Part shown: positions 1 through 12,617 of the stretch, piece after piece
Numbering within the stretch: the first letter of the stretch is position 1
How the letters are laid out: every line of letters begins with the position of its first letter
From: Anniella stebbinsi
Lineage: Eukaryota; Chordata; Lepidosauria; Squamata; Anniellidae
NCBI GenBank assembly: GCA_029215795.1
Contig: JARDYH010000002.1
Location: forward strand, 200,058,310 to 200,122,309
Direction of reading: 5' to 3'
DNA length: 64,000 bases
The notes under the pieces: model-generated
Databases searched by the model: none
What the model saw: the letters and a program-made list of their open reading frames with translations, nothing else
What the model was told of the DNA's origin: nothing
Translations under genes and position numbers: made by a program

Positions 1-1052
1 GTGTGACCCAGAGATGGCTGGTTGTCTTTGTAGTGTCTCTCACCAAGTTCTCATCTTGGCCATGCTGCCTGGAAGGCTGGTCTCTCATTTTGGAACATCA
101 AGATTTAAATAAACTTGCTACACTAAGTGGAATAAAGTCTTTTGAACCCTGAAAAAGGAAACACATCAAAAGGAAGGGTAGATCAACAACACTCAGGCTA
201 TCCTGCTGTCTTAATTTGCCACCTAAGGCAGCTGATATCCTATACCCAATAAGTGGTCCAATCTGTCTTCCAGGATAGTTGCTTGGTATTCTCATGTCAT
301 ATTAGAGGACGTTGCATTTTTCATTTAGTAGCTTCTTTTTCCTAGTAAATTGCCTCCATTTACTTAGAGTTGGGCTGGTGGCTACTTACAGCTCAAGCAA
401 TAAGTGCTTAAAACTACTGACATGATGAATTGACTCAAGTGGACAGTTTTCATGTGAAAAGCTGGGTTTGGGGCACCCAGCATGTTCATCATCCCCTCCC
501 TCCCAAGCATGCCTCTTTTGTGTCTGTTTGGTTTCCTGTCACTGCCAGCAGTGCTTCAGTTGCATTGCTTCTTGTGCAGTTAGGTGATGGGAGCCAACCA
601 GGAATCACATCAGCAGCAGGATGATGTATTACACTACATACCCCAATTCGATTTGGTTACATGCTGTCATGCTAAAATTACAGGCTATCCCTCCTTGTCA
701 AGCAGTAGTCTAGTCCTTGTCTTGCCATGCTCCTACACTGTCAAGTAGGTTGTATGCCACTGTAGTGCAGCAAGATGGAGTAAATGGGTTGACCCCCATT
801 CCCACTCAGCCACAGTTTCATACTCTTCCAAAACCATCTAAAAAAGGGAGCGTATGAAAATATTCCCCGAAATTAACATCCTCCCAATAAACCCTCTCCC
901 CAGTCATGATCCATTGGTTTTAAAACTGGGTTGTATACACTCCAGAGCTTACATTCCTTGACTGAGCAGAGGAGGCAGAGGATATGGGGAAACATCATGT
1001 CCAAACAATTTCATTGAAATGCACACTTTCATGGACTAAAGCAGTGATCCGG

Positions 1053-1056
<4 letters not shown>
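1..1056. other. Unassigned non-coding DNA
   Basis: No coding frame, RNA gene or clear repeat family is recognised here. The short open frames lack motifs and look like chance. Confidence 0.5.

Positions 1057-1097
<41 letters not shown>
1057..1097. repeat. (TA)n microsatellite
   Basis: About 41 bases of uninterrupted TA dinucleotide. Confidence 0.97.
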
Positions 1098-1100
<3 letters not shown>

Positions 1101-1459
1101 CTCTGCATAGAAATGTGACAGACCTATCCTTGCATTTCTTTGCCTTTGGGGTCCATTTTTTACAACCTTTTTCCCCCTCTGTACCCATGAGTTTGTCAGG
1201 GCCAGCCCTACCATTAGGCAGAGTGAAGCTATCACCTCAGGCAGCAGATGTTGGGAGGTGGCAACCAGGTGTTGGAGAAGAAAGCTGTGTGCCACGTGAT
1301 CCGCTCTGCACTTCCTAAGTTAGCCTGCTGCCTTCAGGTACAGTGGAGGATGCTGTTTTATCATCAGGGGTAAGATAGAATCAGATAGAATCATCTGCTA
1401 GTCCAGCTTTTGTAAATGGAATAGGAGGGGACGCCTTGTTCTTTGTTTCTTTGTTCTTT
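1098..1459. other. Unassigned DNA with a possible hAT remnant
   Basis: Around 1198-1290 the motif GCCAGCCCTACCATTAGGCA resembles the edge of the hAT-like repeat at 52932-53560 and a piece near 55195. The rest is unassigned. Confidence 0.35.
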
Positions 1460-1792
1460 GTTCCAATTGTGGAACGATCTCCCCGACGAGGCCCGCCTGG
1501 CGCCAACATTGTTATCTTTTCGGCGCCAGGTCAAGACTTTCCTCTTCTCTCAGGCATTTGGCAATATCTGAGGAGCCTGGGTTTGTTTTGTTTTGCTTTG
1601 TTTTTGTAGTTTTTGAAGTGTTGATGTGGTTTTTAAATGTATAGATTGTGTGTATGTTGTATGTTTTTGCTGTTTTAATTTTTGTATATTGTTTTTAATT
1701 GTTTTTAATCCTATGTAAACCGCCCAGAGAGCTTCGGCTATGGGGCGGTATACAAATGTAATAAATAAATAAATAAATAAACAAATGTCTTA
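1460..1792 (+). mobile_element. L2-like LINE, 3' end only
   Basis: The fragment starts inside the last codons of the LINE ORF2; its translation has the LWN-LP and FRRQVKTFLFSQ signatures shared with the larger copies at 1793-3700 and 48771-50165. It continues through the 3' UTR to the family terminus (CCGCCCAGAGAGCTTCGGCT) and a TAAA-type tail. It is strongly 5' truncated and non-coding. It lies tail to tail with the next, opposite-strand copy, so the two tails form a potential stem. Confidence 0.85.
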
Positions 1793-3700
1793 TTTATTTA
1801 TTTATTTATTTATTGCATTTTTATACCGCCCCATAGTCGAAGCTCTCTGGGCGGTTCACAAAAATTAAAACCATGAAATCATTTTAAAATATATAAAACA
1901 AGGCACAATCTAAAAACACAGAATAACATACAATATAAAAAACACAACCAGAATAAAACCAAGCAGCAGGAATCAATACAGATTAAAATACAAATTTAAA
2001 ACAGTAAGGATTAAAATTGAGTTAATTTAACTTTTAAAATACTGGGAGAATAAAAAGGTCTTCACCTGGCGACGAAAAGAGTACAAAGTAGGTGCCAGGC
2101 GAACCTCTCTGGGGAGCTCATTCCACAGCCGGGGTGCCACAGCAGAGAAAGCCCTCCTCCTAGTGGCCACCTGCCTCACTTCCTTTGGCAGGGGCTCACG
2201 GAGAAGGACCCCTGTAGATAATCTTAGGGTCCGGGCAGGTACATATGGGAGGAGGCGTTCCTTTAGATATCCTGGCCCCAAGCCGTTTAGGGCTTTAAAT
2301 GTTAGTACCAGCACTTTGAATTGGGCCCGGACCTGGATCGGCAGCCAGTGAAGTTGGAAAAGGACTGGCGTAATATGGTCTCGTTGGCCAGTCCCCGTTA
2401 ACAATCTGGCTGCCCTGTTTTGTACCAGCTGAAGTTTCCAGACCGTTTTCAAAGGCAGCCCCACGTATAACGCATTGCAGTAATCCAAACGAGAGGTTAT
2501 GAGAGCATGGATAACTGTAGCTAGGCTATCTCTGTCCAGATAAGGGCACAGTTGGTATATCAGCCTAAGCTGGTAAAAGGTGCTCTTTGCCACTGAGTTC
2601 ACGTGTGCCTCAAGCGACAGTTCTGGATCCCAGAGCACCCCCAAACTACGGACCCGATCCTTTAGGGGGAGTGCAACCCCCTCCAGAACAGGGTGAACAT
2701 CACCTCGCCGGACAGACGAACCACCCGCTAACAGTACCTCCGTCTTGTCTGGATTGAGTCTCAGTTTGTTAGCCCTCATCCAGTCCATTACCGTGCTCAG
2801 GCACTGATTCAGAACAGCCACTGCCTCACCTGGGTTTGTTGAAAAGGAGAGGTAGAGCTGGGTGTCATCCGCATATTGGTGACATCTCAGCCCACATCTC
2901 CGGATAACCTCTCCCAGCGGCTTCATGTATATGTTAAACAGCATAGGGGATAAAATAGAGCCCTGTGGAACCCCATGGCTTAAATGCCACGGCACAGAGC
3001 AATAATCCCCCAGCACCACCTTCTGAAAACGGTCATCTAAGTAGGAGCGGAACCACTGCAGCGCAGTGCCTCCAACTCCCAGCCCAGACATCCTATCCAG
3101 AAGGATACCATGGTCGATGGTATCGAAAGCCGCTGAGAGGTCCAAGAGAACCAACAGGGTCGCACTCCCCCTGTCCCTCTCCCGGCAAAGGTCATCCCAC
3201 AGGGCGACCAAGGCAGTTTCTGCTCCAAAACCAGGCCTGAAACCCGATTGAAATGGATCTAGATTTCGCCACCGGCCTATAGTTGTTAACATCTTCCAGG
3301 TCCAGGTTAGGCTTTTTCAGGAGTGGTCTGATTACCGCCTCTTTTAATGAGGCCGGCACCACTCCCTCTCTCAAGGTGGCATTTACAACCTCCTGGACCC
3401 AGCCGGCGGTCCCATCCTTATTTGATGTAATTAGCCACGACGGGCAAGGGTCAAGCACACAAGTGGTCGACCGGACTTGGCCAAACACCTTGTCCACATC
3501 CTCAGGCCTCAGTAACTGAAACGCATCCAATAAAACTGGACCAGACGGTGCTCTGAACGCCTCTACTAGCGGAGCTGCATTAAGCGTGGTGTCCAATTCA
3601 AGACGAATCTGAGCGACTTTATCTTCAAAGTGCCGTGCAAACTCATCACAGCGTGCTACCGAGGGTTCCACCATCTCTCGCCCTGGCCCAGAGCTAGCCT
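1793..3700 (-). mobile_element. L2-like LINE, 5'-truncated copy
   Basis: A non-LTR retrotransposon on the minus strand. The TTTATTTATTTA tail is at about 1793-1815, followed by the same 3' terminus as the neighbouring plus-strand piece, then a 3' UTR of about 200 bases, then the ORF2 remnant. No endonuclease domain is present, so the copy is truncated upstream of the RT linker. The RT style (LLVLLDLSAAFDTIDH, YADDTQLY) fits the L2 clade better than CR1 or L1; the clade call is from motif memory. Confidence 0.88.
2027..3674 (-). pseudogene. L2 ORF2 reverse transcriptase remnant
   Basis: Two overlapping minus-strand frames (3674-3192 and 3292-2027) together hold the region before the RT, the RT palm and the C-terminal part. 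RT motif A (DLSAAFDTIDH), motif B (GVPQGSILSPMLFNIYM) and the YADD box (plus-strand 2864-2880) are intact, so the catalytic aspartates remain. The frame breaks near 3240-3290, where about 30 codons between NNYRPV and LDPFQSGF seem to be deleted compared with the copy at 39 kb. There is no N-terminal endonuclease. It cannot encode a working protein. Confidence 0.88.
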
Positions 3701-5230
3701 TGGTGTGCGGATATGTCTGTTATGTGTGTGTGATCTACCAGCTGAGGATAGGACATCATGCTAGTCCATACTGATGCTGGAGGCAGAGCGAGTAGTCAGA
3801 TATAAGCCGAGTCCAAACCTTCTTTGAAGTTCAGGCTGAGCTCAAAATAGCCATGGTCCCTGCACCATTCTTCTTGCACCTGCAGCCTTCACCTTTTCTT
3901 TCCCATTCAAACTCTCTTGCCAACAGCAGCAATATGGTGGACTGGCACAGGGGCCTCCATTATGTCCTAGCATCGTTGTTGCTATAGTGTCTCAAGCACC
4001 AGAGCCTCTGGGAAACTGCATTTTCCAGGAGTTATAAATGCCTGAGCTGCCACTGCCGTGGATGGTACCGAGCAGCACCAGAAGCACGACAGGATTCATA
4101 CTTCCAAGTAAGTTTCCGTATTTGGAAACAATATGATTATTCTCTGTTGTTCAATTTTAAAGAAAATAATTCGTTTGAGCGACGCCTATTCGCAGACAAA
4201 TGCAGGTCACGTCACACCCATTATTACTAGCTCATGAAAGCAATAAGTTTGTTGAATGTTGATGAAGATATCTGCATTTTTTGTGAACCAGAGAGGTTCG
4301 GCTATTGGGTGGTATAGAATGAAATAAATAAGTGAAATGCTGCCTTTTGTGTGTGTGGGGTGGGGGGGAAAACGTGGCCTTCTAATTTAGAAACAAATTT
4401 CCTATGGAAGCAAAGGATGTCTCTGGCACTGCCACTTTCTTAAACATTCAGCCCAGAGTTGTTATGGCTGTAGACTGCCTTTCCATGTGTGTTCAAGTGT
4501 CCTGCCCTAAAGCAGCTGTTCTCATGGTTTCCAGAGAAGAATTGATAGCAAGCACCAAATATGTTACCCATGTGATTTTATTTGCTGGCTAACCCGCAAG
4601 GTTTGTGGAAGTGATGTTTTGCATCATTCTTTTGGGACACAACCCACCAAACATCTCCCACATAGGCCTGGTAGAAATGTGTGGAAGTTGCACATCAACA
4701 GCACCTCTGCTGCTGTGTTGCTCTTATTGTGTTGCTTCAGTGGGGGCTGCGCAGACATCCCAACAGATTGTGCCCTTGAATTTAATGACAGCATTTTAAT
4801 TTGGAAACATTTGTGATTAGCACCATTTTGTAAACCAGATGTGGTTTGCTCTTTGGGATTGCATGACTATTTTTTTGTCTTTGTTTCAGAAAAGCTTAAA
4901 ACAAACAGAGCGTTAGTCAAACAGCTACAAGCTAGAAAGCTGAAAGCTAGAAAGCTCACTGACCTAGAATACATTTTCATGAGTTTAAAATGTTATAGAA
5001 CTATTCAGTGGTGCTTTCATGCCCCCTGCAGTTGGACTATTTATTGAGATTGTGCTTAAATAAGCAGATGCAGTTTTCCTTTGAATTCAATTTGTCAAAC
5101 CTCTCAGTGCTGAGGAGTTTCAAGGGAGTAAATCCACATGCTGAGACTCTGTACCTGACTCTATATCTGATCGCTAGGTTGCGATTGCATTACTTACAGC
5201 TGCAGCTGACAGTCAGCCTTGTAGAACAGA
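3701..5230. other. Mostly unassigned DNA with one L2 tail
   Basis: A degraded L2 3' terminus (AGAGAGGTTCGGCTATTGGG, then AATAAATAA) sits at about 4283-4335 on the plus strand. No gene is seen elsewhere; the ORFs at 4404-5280 have no recognisable motif. Confidence 0.4.
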
Positions 5231-5231
5231 T

Positions 5232-5560
5232 AAATAAATGTAAGAAGTGCCATGCCGGATCAGACCGAGGGTCCATCTAGTCCAGCACTACGTTCACAGT
5301 GGCCAACCAGCTGTTGGTCAGGGACCAACAAAGCAGGGCACGGTGCCACAGCACCCTCCCTTACTGCCTCAGATACTGGAGGTACCACACAGCCTTCAGG
5401 GCTAGTAGCCATTAATTGCCTTCAGGAATTTATCTAACCCCCTTTTAAAGCCATCCAAATTGGTGGCCATCACTACATCTTGTGGAAGTGAATTCCATAG
5501 TTTAACTATGCACTGTGTGAAGAAGTACTTCCTTTTATTTGGTATTCTGCACTGTGTAAC
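5232..5560 (-). mobile_element. CR1-like LINE 3' end
   Basis: On the minus strand the last ORF2 codons read as a CR1-type C-terminus (KYFFTQCIVKLWNSLPQ, then FKRGLDKFL), followed by a 3' UTR seen again at 9985-10207, 42780-43160 and 47938-48060 (CTGGACTAGATGGA, GGTCTGATC). It is 5' truncated to the final 50 or so codons. Confidence 0.78.
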
Positions 5561-5796
5561 TAACAGCAAAAGCTCAAAGAAAAAAAGATTGTTACTGTGC
5601 ATGATGAATAGGAGCCAGCTATTCCCCCCACCACCACCCTCAGAAGTCCACATGCCACTGAGTACAACAGCGACACACCAGGAAAAGCCAGGGAGGCCTT
5701 GCTGCTCCTGCAATGTTAACAGTTAAAACTGCAATATAAGGCTCTAAGCAGAATGTAAGGTGTGAATTGTGGGTGTGATGAGGCCCTGACAGGCTG

Positions 5797-6059
5797 ATAT
5801 AGAGTAGGGTGACCAGATACAATCCAGGTCAGGGCTCATGTAACTTTAACAGTTGTAGAGAAAAGGGAATTTCAGCCAGTGTCATTTGTATGCAATTGGT
5901 TCCTGGTGAAATTCCCTCTTCATGACAACAGTTAAAGTTGCAGAGGCCCTGCCGTCTTTTGTATATGGTCACTCTAGTATAGTGCCTGCACCTTTAACTG
6001 TTGTTACATGAGTTACATGAGCCCTGACCTGGATATTATCTGGTCACCCTAATATAGAG
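5797..6059. mobile_element. Fold-back hAT-type MITE, family F, with 8-bp TSD
   Basis: The element spans 5805-6051 with terminal inverted repeats TAGGGTGACCAGATA and its complement. It is flanked by the exact 8-bp duplication ATATAGAG at 5797-5804 and 6052-6059. An 8-bp TSD and TA(G)GG-type ends fit hAT. The interior is nearly self-complementary, so the single strand would fold into a long hairpin. No coding capacity. It is one of about eight family F copies in the window and is shorter than the 318-320-bp ones. Confidence 0.9.
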
Positions 6060-6176
6060 AGAACTCCTGTTTATGTGGTCATATATGGTCCACTAGTAGC
6101 AACTGAAATGGGGAAACCCAGTGAGGTGGACCAATGTAGGTATTCCCTGTGTCAACACCACATCTCTCTGGGGATC

Positions 6177-6371
6177 AGTTAAAGCTGCAGGAGCTATACT
6201 AGAGCAACCTGGTACAAAAGAAGGCAGGCCTCCTGCAGCTTTAACTGTTGTGATGAAGAGGGAATTTCACCAGGTGCTGCATGCATACAAGTGACACCTG
6301 CTGAATTTCCCTTTTCTATACAACTGTTAAAGATACAGGAGCCCTGTCCTCCTTTCCATATGGTCACCCTA
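6177..6371. mobile_element. Family F MITE, truncated
   Basis: It shares the central and right arm of family F (GAAGAGGGAATTTCACCAGG; right end GGTCACCCTA) but lacks the left terminus. Confidence 0.8.
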
Positions 6372-6464
6372 TTACTGTGTTATACGTAGGGCTACCCAGG
6401 TAAATGGTTCAGGAGCCTCTAATTCCAGCTGATTTATCTAGATGGAGCCATGTTACATCAGTTC

Positions 6465-6572
6465 TGAAGAAACACAGACAGGCACATATGGGAGAACACA
6501 TTCTTTCAAATAGTTTGCTCCCAAGTCACCTATGGCTTTCTAGATCACAACCACTGCTATGAATTGTGCCCA
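6465..6572 (-). mobile_element. Old L2-like LINE fragment
   Basis: Matches, with many substitutions, the part of the 1793-3700 element near 2236-2340 (ACATATGGGAG, CCCAAG, GAATTGTGCCC). Too decayed to code. Confidence 0.55.
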
Positions 6573-7000
6573 GAAATGCCCCAGTTTATGCAATCCCACT
6601 AAGCCTATTCTGCCCACCACAGGCCCTGAATGGCTTCAGACTCAGGGAACATCTCCTCCCACATGGACCTCTTAATGCAGTAACATCAGCCTCGGAGAAT
6701 CTTCTGGAGATCCTGCCATTGCCAATGCTGACGGGGGTGGTGACTGGAACAAGGCCATTAGTCATGGAGTCTTGGCTTCAGATCCTCCCCGGAGACCTTT
6801 TGCCTGGCCCAGAGTCTGTTGTTGTCTTTCCTGAGCCAGGCACATGGTCTTTGTTAGATCTTTGTTTTTAAATGCCGCTTTTATCTGGTTGTGTTGTTCT
6901 CTTAAGTTTTTGCTATAATTTTTTTAAAATAATGTGTTTTGTTGTTTTTGATTTATTTATTTTTATTGGAAGCTGCTCTGAGCAGTTGTATTGAAGAGCA
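6573..7000 (+). mobile_element. Old LINE 3' region
   Basis: The translation has a weak LINE C-terminal signature (ALNGFRLREHLLPHGPL, compare ALNGLGPGYLKERLLPY in the L2 copies), then a T-rich 3' UTR ending near 6980 with GAAGCTGCTCTGAGCAG. The 101-codon frame at 6566-6871 is a remnant, not a gene. Confidence 0.5.
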
Positions 7001-8084
7001 AGACATTTGAATACCCACGTTTTGAAAATAAATCACTAGTAATTTGAAGGGAAACTCTATGATTTGTACATTTGGGAATCTTTCATGACTAATGCAATGC
7101 ACATGTAGTTTGGACTTGGGAATCCTTTCCCAAGTACAAAACATCTCCTATGACATGCCATTGGTTCCAGTGTCACTTATATGCAAAGCCTATGCAGCAA
7201 TCTAATCAGGCTGTGGAAGCTCCAGTAGAGGCATCGGATCTCCCTGTTTTCATAATAGCTGTAAATAACTAGGGCACCATTTATTCAGTATGTTTTAATA
7301 ATAATAAAAAAAGGCGATGGCATCCTCATCCTCATTTAGTGATTATTTTGGATATGTTCAATTAATTATAACTTGGGTTATATTTTAGATTTTGTCTAAT
7401 TATCATTTTTTTAGTATGACTGTTATTTCTTATATTAATTGCTTTAAAACATCCTTTTAAGAAATTCATATTCTATTTTATCTTCAAGAAGAATCCAAAG
7501 TAGCTAACAATAAGAATAACATTAATTGCTTTTGTATTATTTGTTATTTATTTGGCTATTTTTATATTTGAACTACTGTCCTTTCCCTTAATATAGATAA
7601 CATGCTTGCTTTGATAGTTGGCTGTCAACATTTGATGTTGATGAATAGGTCCTGGGAATAGCGAGGTCCAAATTTAGACAGGAATGCAAGTATAACTTCA
7701 GGTCCAGAATCGAACAGGCTCAGGCCTTATGTGCAGATGTCTACCTAGGGATACTCAAGGATTTTTTTTCCAATCTGCATTCTGAAGCAAACCAATGTGA
7801 TCCACACCTCCCAGGGTAACGAATGATTTGGAATGCAGTTATCGTTCACATTTTGCACTTTTTTCAATGCCCATTCTCTGCTCAAAAAAACAAAAACAAA
7901 ACAAAAACCCCAAATCTGTATAAAATGCATATTAGAAAATGCACTTAGAAATTTGTGTGAGAGAAAGTACATTTTGAAATGCGTATTTTGTGAGAACATA
8001 CATTCAGAAATATGTATTTAAATACAATTTTTGGTGCAGATTATTTTTTTTAAAAAAATGCAGATGTTTGCCATGAGTGAACAG
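7001..8084. other. AT-rich unassigned DNA and MITE remnant
   Basis: No gene is seen. 7740-8060 has the AATGCATATTAGAAAATGCA style of an AT-rich hAT-like family also seen at 10890-11240, 17986-18240 and 43240-43890. Confidence 0.4.
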
Positions 8085-8460
8085 CCAATCAGCTGTGAGG
8101 GGCGTGTGCATAGGTATTGGAGTGTTTTACCGCCGAGTGTGTTTAGTTTTTTAAAAAATACAAATATATCTCTGCACAGGAGCGCATATTCAGCAGAGTT
8201 CCTACCCCCCCATCTGTTGCTACAGTTCTGCGCTCATGTGCATCCCTCATGAGTCCTTAAAAAAAATCTCTGTCCCTTAGCCATCTGCCTAGCCCTGCCC
8301 ACTTTTATCAATACACGTGCAGAAGTGCCTGCAATGGCACTCCTGTAATTCTGGTAAAGATCAGTCCCGTGTGCCCCGTGAGTACTGATCGCGTAAGCGG
8401 AGAGCATTTGGAAGCATCCCTCTTCCGTAGTGAAAGGGCTACAGGTGTAGCCCTTTGTAC
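8085..8460. mobile_element. Non-autonomous DNA element, related to 45475-46165
   Basis: Long matched stretches with the 45.7-46.1 kb element: ATATATCTCTGCACAG, GCGCATATTC, GCCATCTGCCTAGCCCTGCC, AATGGCACTCCTGT. The right edge AGGTGTAGCCCT resembles the Harbinger-type ends described at 51977. The left edge is uncertain. Non-coding. Confidence 0.65.
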
Positions 8461-9984
8461 TGCAACGGTCTTCCATTGCTTGCCCTGGCAGCATGCACAA
8501 CTCCAAGCAGCATCTCATTCCTGAGTCCACCTGTTGTAGTGACCTTCACCATCACCAGTGCCTTCAGCTGCACCCATCATGAACTTGATCCAACCAATGG
8601 TGCCACATGATGATAGCAGTAGAATAGATAATCCTGGTGCTCCCTGCCAGACAGTGGAATTAACATTAGCATTGAGAAGGATTTTTGATCTGGGCATTGA
8701 TATAAAATCAAAAAATCTGGTTTCCCTCAAGCCTCAAAGGAACGTTTCAAGAGGCGGCAGAGACACTTAACACTAAACCAGGCTAAAGTTCACACCTCAC
8801 ATTCTAGCATTTCAAAGAAAGAACACAGAACACCATAACCTAAAACATCCTTTCCTGATAACAAGTCTCACAAGTTCAGCCACAAATGGTGTTGTAAATT
8901 AAATATGACTCAACGGCCCTCAAAACACAATCTTACAGACAAGATGGCACCTATAATGTAAACATTTTCAGATTCTTCCCAAGAAAAGCTGGCCATTAGA
9001 TGAAACCAAACACCACCAAGTATCAGTAATCGAAGGTTATCAGGATGCAATAAATTACATTGAGGCATCAAATGCCCGGGATATTGTTTTATTATGGTTT
9101 AGGAAATAGTTTAGTTGAAACATTTATTGACATGTGGTCCATCACAGGAGGGAGGGGTGAGTGGTATGCAACATCAAAGCCTGAAACAGAAATAAAATAA
9201 AACAGTTTTGCCTTTGTGATTCAAAGAGATTTGGTACTACCGATGTCCCACATCTCTCTCCTGCATATGTTGTATTGAATAAACCTGTTGGATCAGACTT
9301 TGCCTGTTCCTGGTGATTCTTCAACTCGAGGATTAGGGAAATTTCCTTAACAGCATCTGCCCTCTGCAATTTTATGTGAGTCATGTTTGAGCTTTGCGTC
9401 TGCATCTTCTACCATGGGTGTGTCTTCCTAAGTTCATTTCTTGCCTTAAAGGCACATTGTTCTTGTCTCCACTCTCTGCCTGTGGTATGCTATTGTCTTG
9501 ATGGTATACTCTCTTGATAAGAGAAGGGAGCTTTCAACAACAGCTGCAAAACCAAAAGAGAGAGTTGAATAGCTAACATTGTGTTCTGGATGTTAGGTAA
9601 CTGGCAAATGGCATGCCATCACTGTGCTAAGCAGCAGTGCAGCAGCAAACCTAGCTTGGATTTAAATGACTTTTTACTCTTGGCTGTTTGTTGACTTCAC
9701 AGGTATCCAAAGATGCCTCACTGTGCCATCTATGCTGTATATCAAGTCACAGGAGTCTGTACTTAGAAATCAAAGGAACTGTCTCATTAGTCAAGTGTAT
9801 GTTGCTTTTCCCTTTGTCCAGCAGAGGGACTATAGTATTAAAAATGAAGGCTAAAGGTAAGAATGTTTTCCCTCTATTTAAGCGGTACTGCAGAGCTGCT
9901 TATCCATTCCATCCTTGTCATTCTGTATCTCTCTTGTTGAGGGTAGACTATCATTTAGAACTCTCATGAGGAGGTGCAGGCAGT
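8461..9984. other. Unassigned DNA
   Basis: No gene, RNA or recognised repeat. ORFs at 8515-8770 and 9142-9405 lack motifs. Confidence 0.4.
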
Positions 9985-10207
9985 TCCTAGAAGAAGGAGG
10001 AGAAGGCTATCAATGGCTACTAGCCCTGATGGCCATGTGCTACCTCCAGGATCCGAGGCTGTAAATCTGTGTACACCAGTTGCTGGGGAACATGGATGGG
10101 AGGTGCTGTTGCACCATGTCCTGCTTTGTTGGCCCCTGGTCAACAGCTGGTTGGCCACTATGTGAACAGAGTGCTGGACTAGATGGACACTTCTTATGTT
10201 CTTATGT
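9985..10207 (+). mobile_element. CR1-like LINE 3' UTR
   Basis: From GAGAAGGCTATCAATGGCTA to the terminal CTTCTTATGTTCTTATG, matching the plus-strand copy at 42780-43160. Only the end of the ORF and the UTR remain. Confidence 0.78.
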
Positions 10208-12617
10208 AAGAAGAAAAACACGGGAGAAAGGGGTGTGGGGGAGGAAATGATCGTGTTTTGGGAGAAAACACCTCAGAAATAGATGAGAAAAGGGAAAAGA
10301 GAATATAGCTCATGCATTGCAAACAGCTGAGTACAGCTCACTCAGGTTCCCTCTAAAACGATTGTGCATAAAGTGGAGCTGTCTGAAGAACTCAAAATTT
10401 GGAACCTTCTGGGTTTTGTAAAGAAAAGGGAATAATTTCAGAATTTTCAAGATGGCACCTAGGGGCATCACAGCTCGTCGTCACTTAAATAGGCCATGAT
10501 GAGCCACGGTGATCATGCAAACCCAGTCATTTTCTCTAATGACAAAATTGCCTGGTCCAGGTACTGACTAAGAAGGTGACAGTCCTTGCATGGTGCAGTT
10601 GTGCTTCTCTCCCATCCACCATGTAATTAGTATTATGTGGATACTCTAGATACCACTTCTGTAGATCCCCAAGAGTCACAAAATTTCCCGGTTCCCCCCA
10701 AAAAGGGAGGGGGGACAGAACATACAAATCAGGCATCTGTATGACAGGGCGGCCATGTGGAGCACCTACATAATGTTAACTTATCTATATAGCGGCAGGG
10801 AAGGGGTATGCTCGCTTCTCTACCATGCAGGTAGTTAAACAAGCAGACCAGACTAAGGGAAGATTAAGCAGCACTCACACAGGAATAGAATCGGTTAAGT
10901 CCGGTTTTTCTCACTTTCTCATATTTCCAGTCTTAAATTTGGTCCATCTCAAACTTTAAGAAAAAAAATTGCATGAAAATTCATACATATTTTTTTTGTG
11001 TTCATTTCTCCTAATGCATTCATTTTTGTATGCAGATTTTGCAAGCATTTTCCCTAATATGATACAATTTTTACCAGTATTTCCACTAACATTCCTTAAT
11101 GTACACATATTTCTATGCACTTTTTGATTGGAGAATTCCACTGCAAAATTCAGAGAAGTGCAAATTTCAAAGGATAACTGGATGGTTCAAACATAAAATT
11201 AGATAAGTTCCCATTAAAATGTGACCTGAATGGATTTTCCCTCCATCCTTATTTCACATATTCTAAGAGCAGGATTTAGACATTAAAATCAACCAATATC
11301 ATAACAGGATTTCCCCTTATAATACTTATAATAATACAGTTTGATAATACTTAGGAATGCTTATTTCCATTTCATCCTTTCTCTTGTCCCTTCCATAATA
11401 CTGTGTTTAGCATCACATGAATTTGTCATACCCATCCTTGTGTAGAGGGATGTGTATATTTTGAAAAGTGTAAAGACCAAAGGATGTGAATCAAGCTGTA
11501 GATTTGAGCAACCACTTCTCAACATGTATGTGCATCACTTTTGAAAGAATGTGCTGGTATTTCTACTTTACAATTCAGTCAGCCGAATATATGAGGATCA
11601 ATGAATATATGTAAAAATGTACTATAGCTCAGATTTCTGTGAAAGGGGTATATGCACAGTTGCATATTATGAGAACCCACTTTCCCATATTGCTTTATAC
11701 ATCTGACAAAACATTTCATGCTACAGTTCAATTCATCACCTGACTATGTATGCCCTGACATCTATATTTGTAAAATTGCCATTTTACACATCTGAAAATT
11801 CTGTTGATTCCAGAGGAACTATGCATAAGCTGGACGCAGGTATGCAGAAATTCCCTTGGTGCTCCTGTCAATGGAGGCAGTCCATTCACTGCCTCCATTT
11901 CACTGGAATGAGACAATCTGAGTGAAAAGATGCATGTTGAAAGGATGCACATGAAGGGATGCATTGTAGAAACAAGCACAGCAGATTTTATGTGTACAGA
12001 AGTCCCTGTGCACAGCGTAGCCCCTATACATGGAACCAGTTTTTAGGTTGGGGCATGAGGCAGGGCAATCCTAACCTTTATCTCAGAGAGCTCCAACATC
12101 AGAGCCTCTGAGATATTCAAAGCTCTGCCAGGCCCATCCTGGCAGTGTTGACGTGAGGGAGCAGCAGCATTTCCACTTTCCCCCCTCTCTCCAGCCAGAG
12201 TTTAACTGTCAGGATGAGAATGAGTTTAACTGTCAGGAAAGAATGAGAAAGAATTAATCTACACCAGCTCCTGGGCAGGTATAGATTACTCCATGTCCAT
12301 AGTTCTCCCAAATCTTCCTCTGATGCACCTGCAGTATGCCTCCCCCCCCCCCCCCCGCGCAATATCAGAGTTCCAATGCTGGGGAAGTAAAGAGTGTGGA
12401 TGTGTCCATGGGGGCTGAGAGGGGGGAACTGAGGGCAGATCACTTTCTCTGAGAGTGGCCCTCTCTCTCCGTCCTCAGAGGGGGGAGAGCTGATATTTTA
12501 CCATAGCTCCTTGGATGCTGTCCCTGAAACCATAAGATTGCATCATATGTGTAGTACCTCACAGCCACAATATTGAAACAAACAAGTTGTGCTACCCATT
12601 ACAATGGAAGCTTAAAC
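10208..12617. other. Unassigned DNA with an AT-rich MITE remnant
   Basis: About 10890-11240 belongs to the AT-rich hAT-like family with ATTTCTCCTAATGCATTCAT blocks. A run of 15 C lies at 12342-12356. No gene is seen; the 108-codon frame at 12117-12443 crosses this C run and has no motif. Confidence 0.4.

Noticed and set aside
1057..1295. Frame ending in an IYIYIY run
   Set aside because: Translation of the (TA)n microsatellite; the same applies near 19350, 34074 and 41467.
6566..6871. 101-codon frame as a small gene
   Set aside because: It overlaps a degraded LINE C-terminus and 3' UTR.
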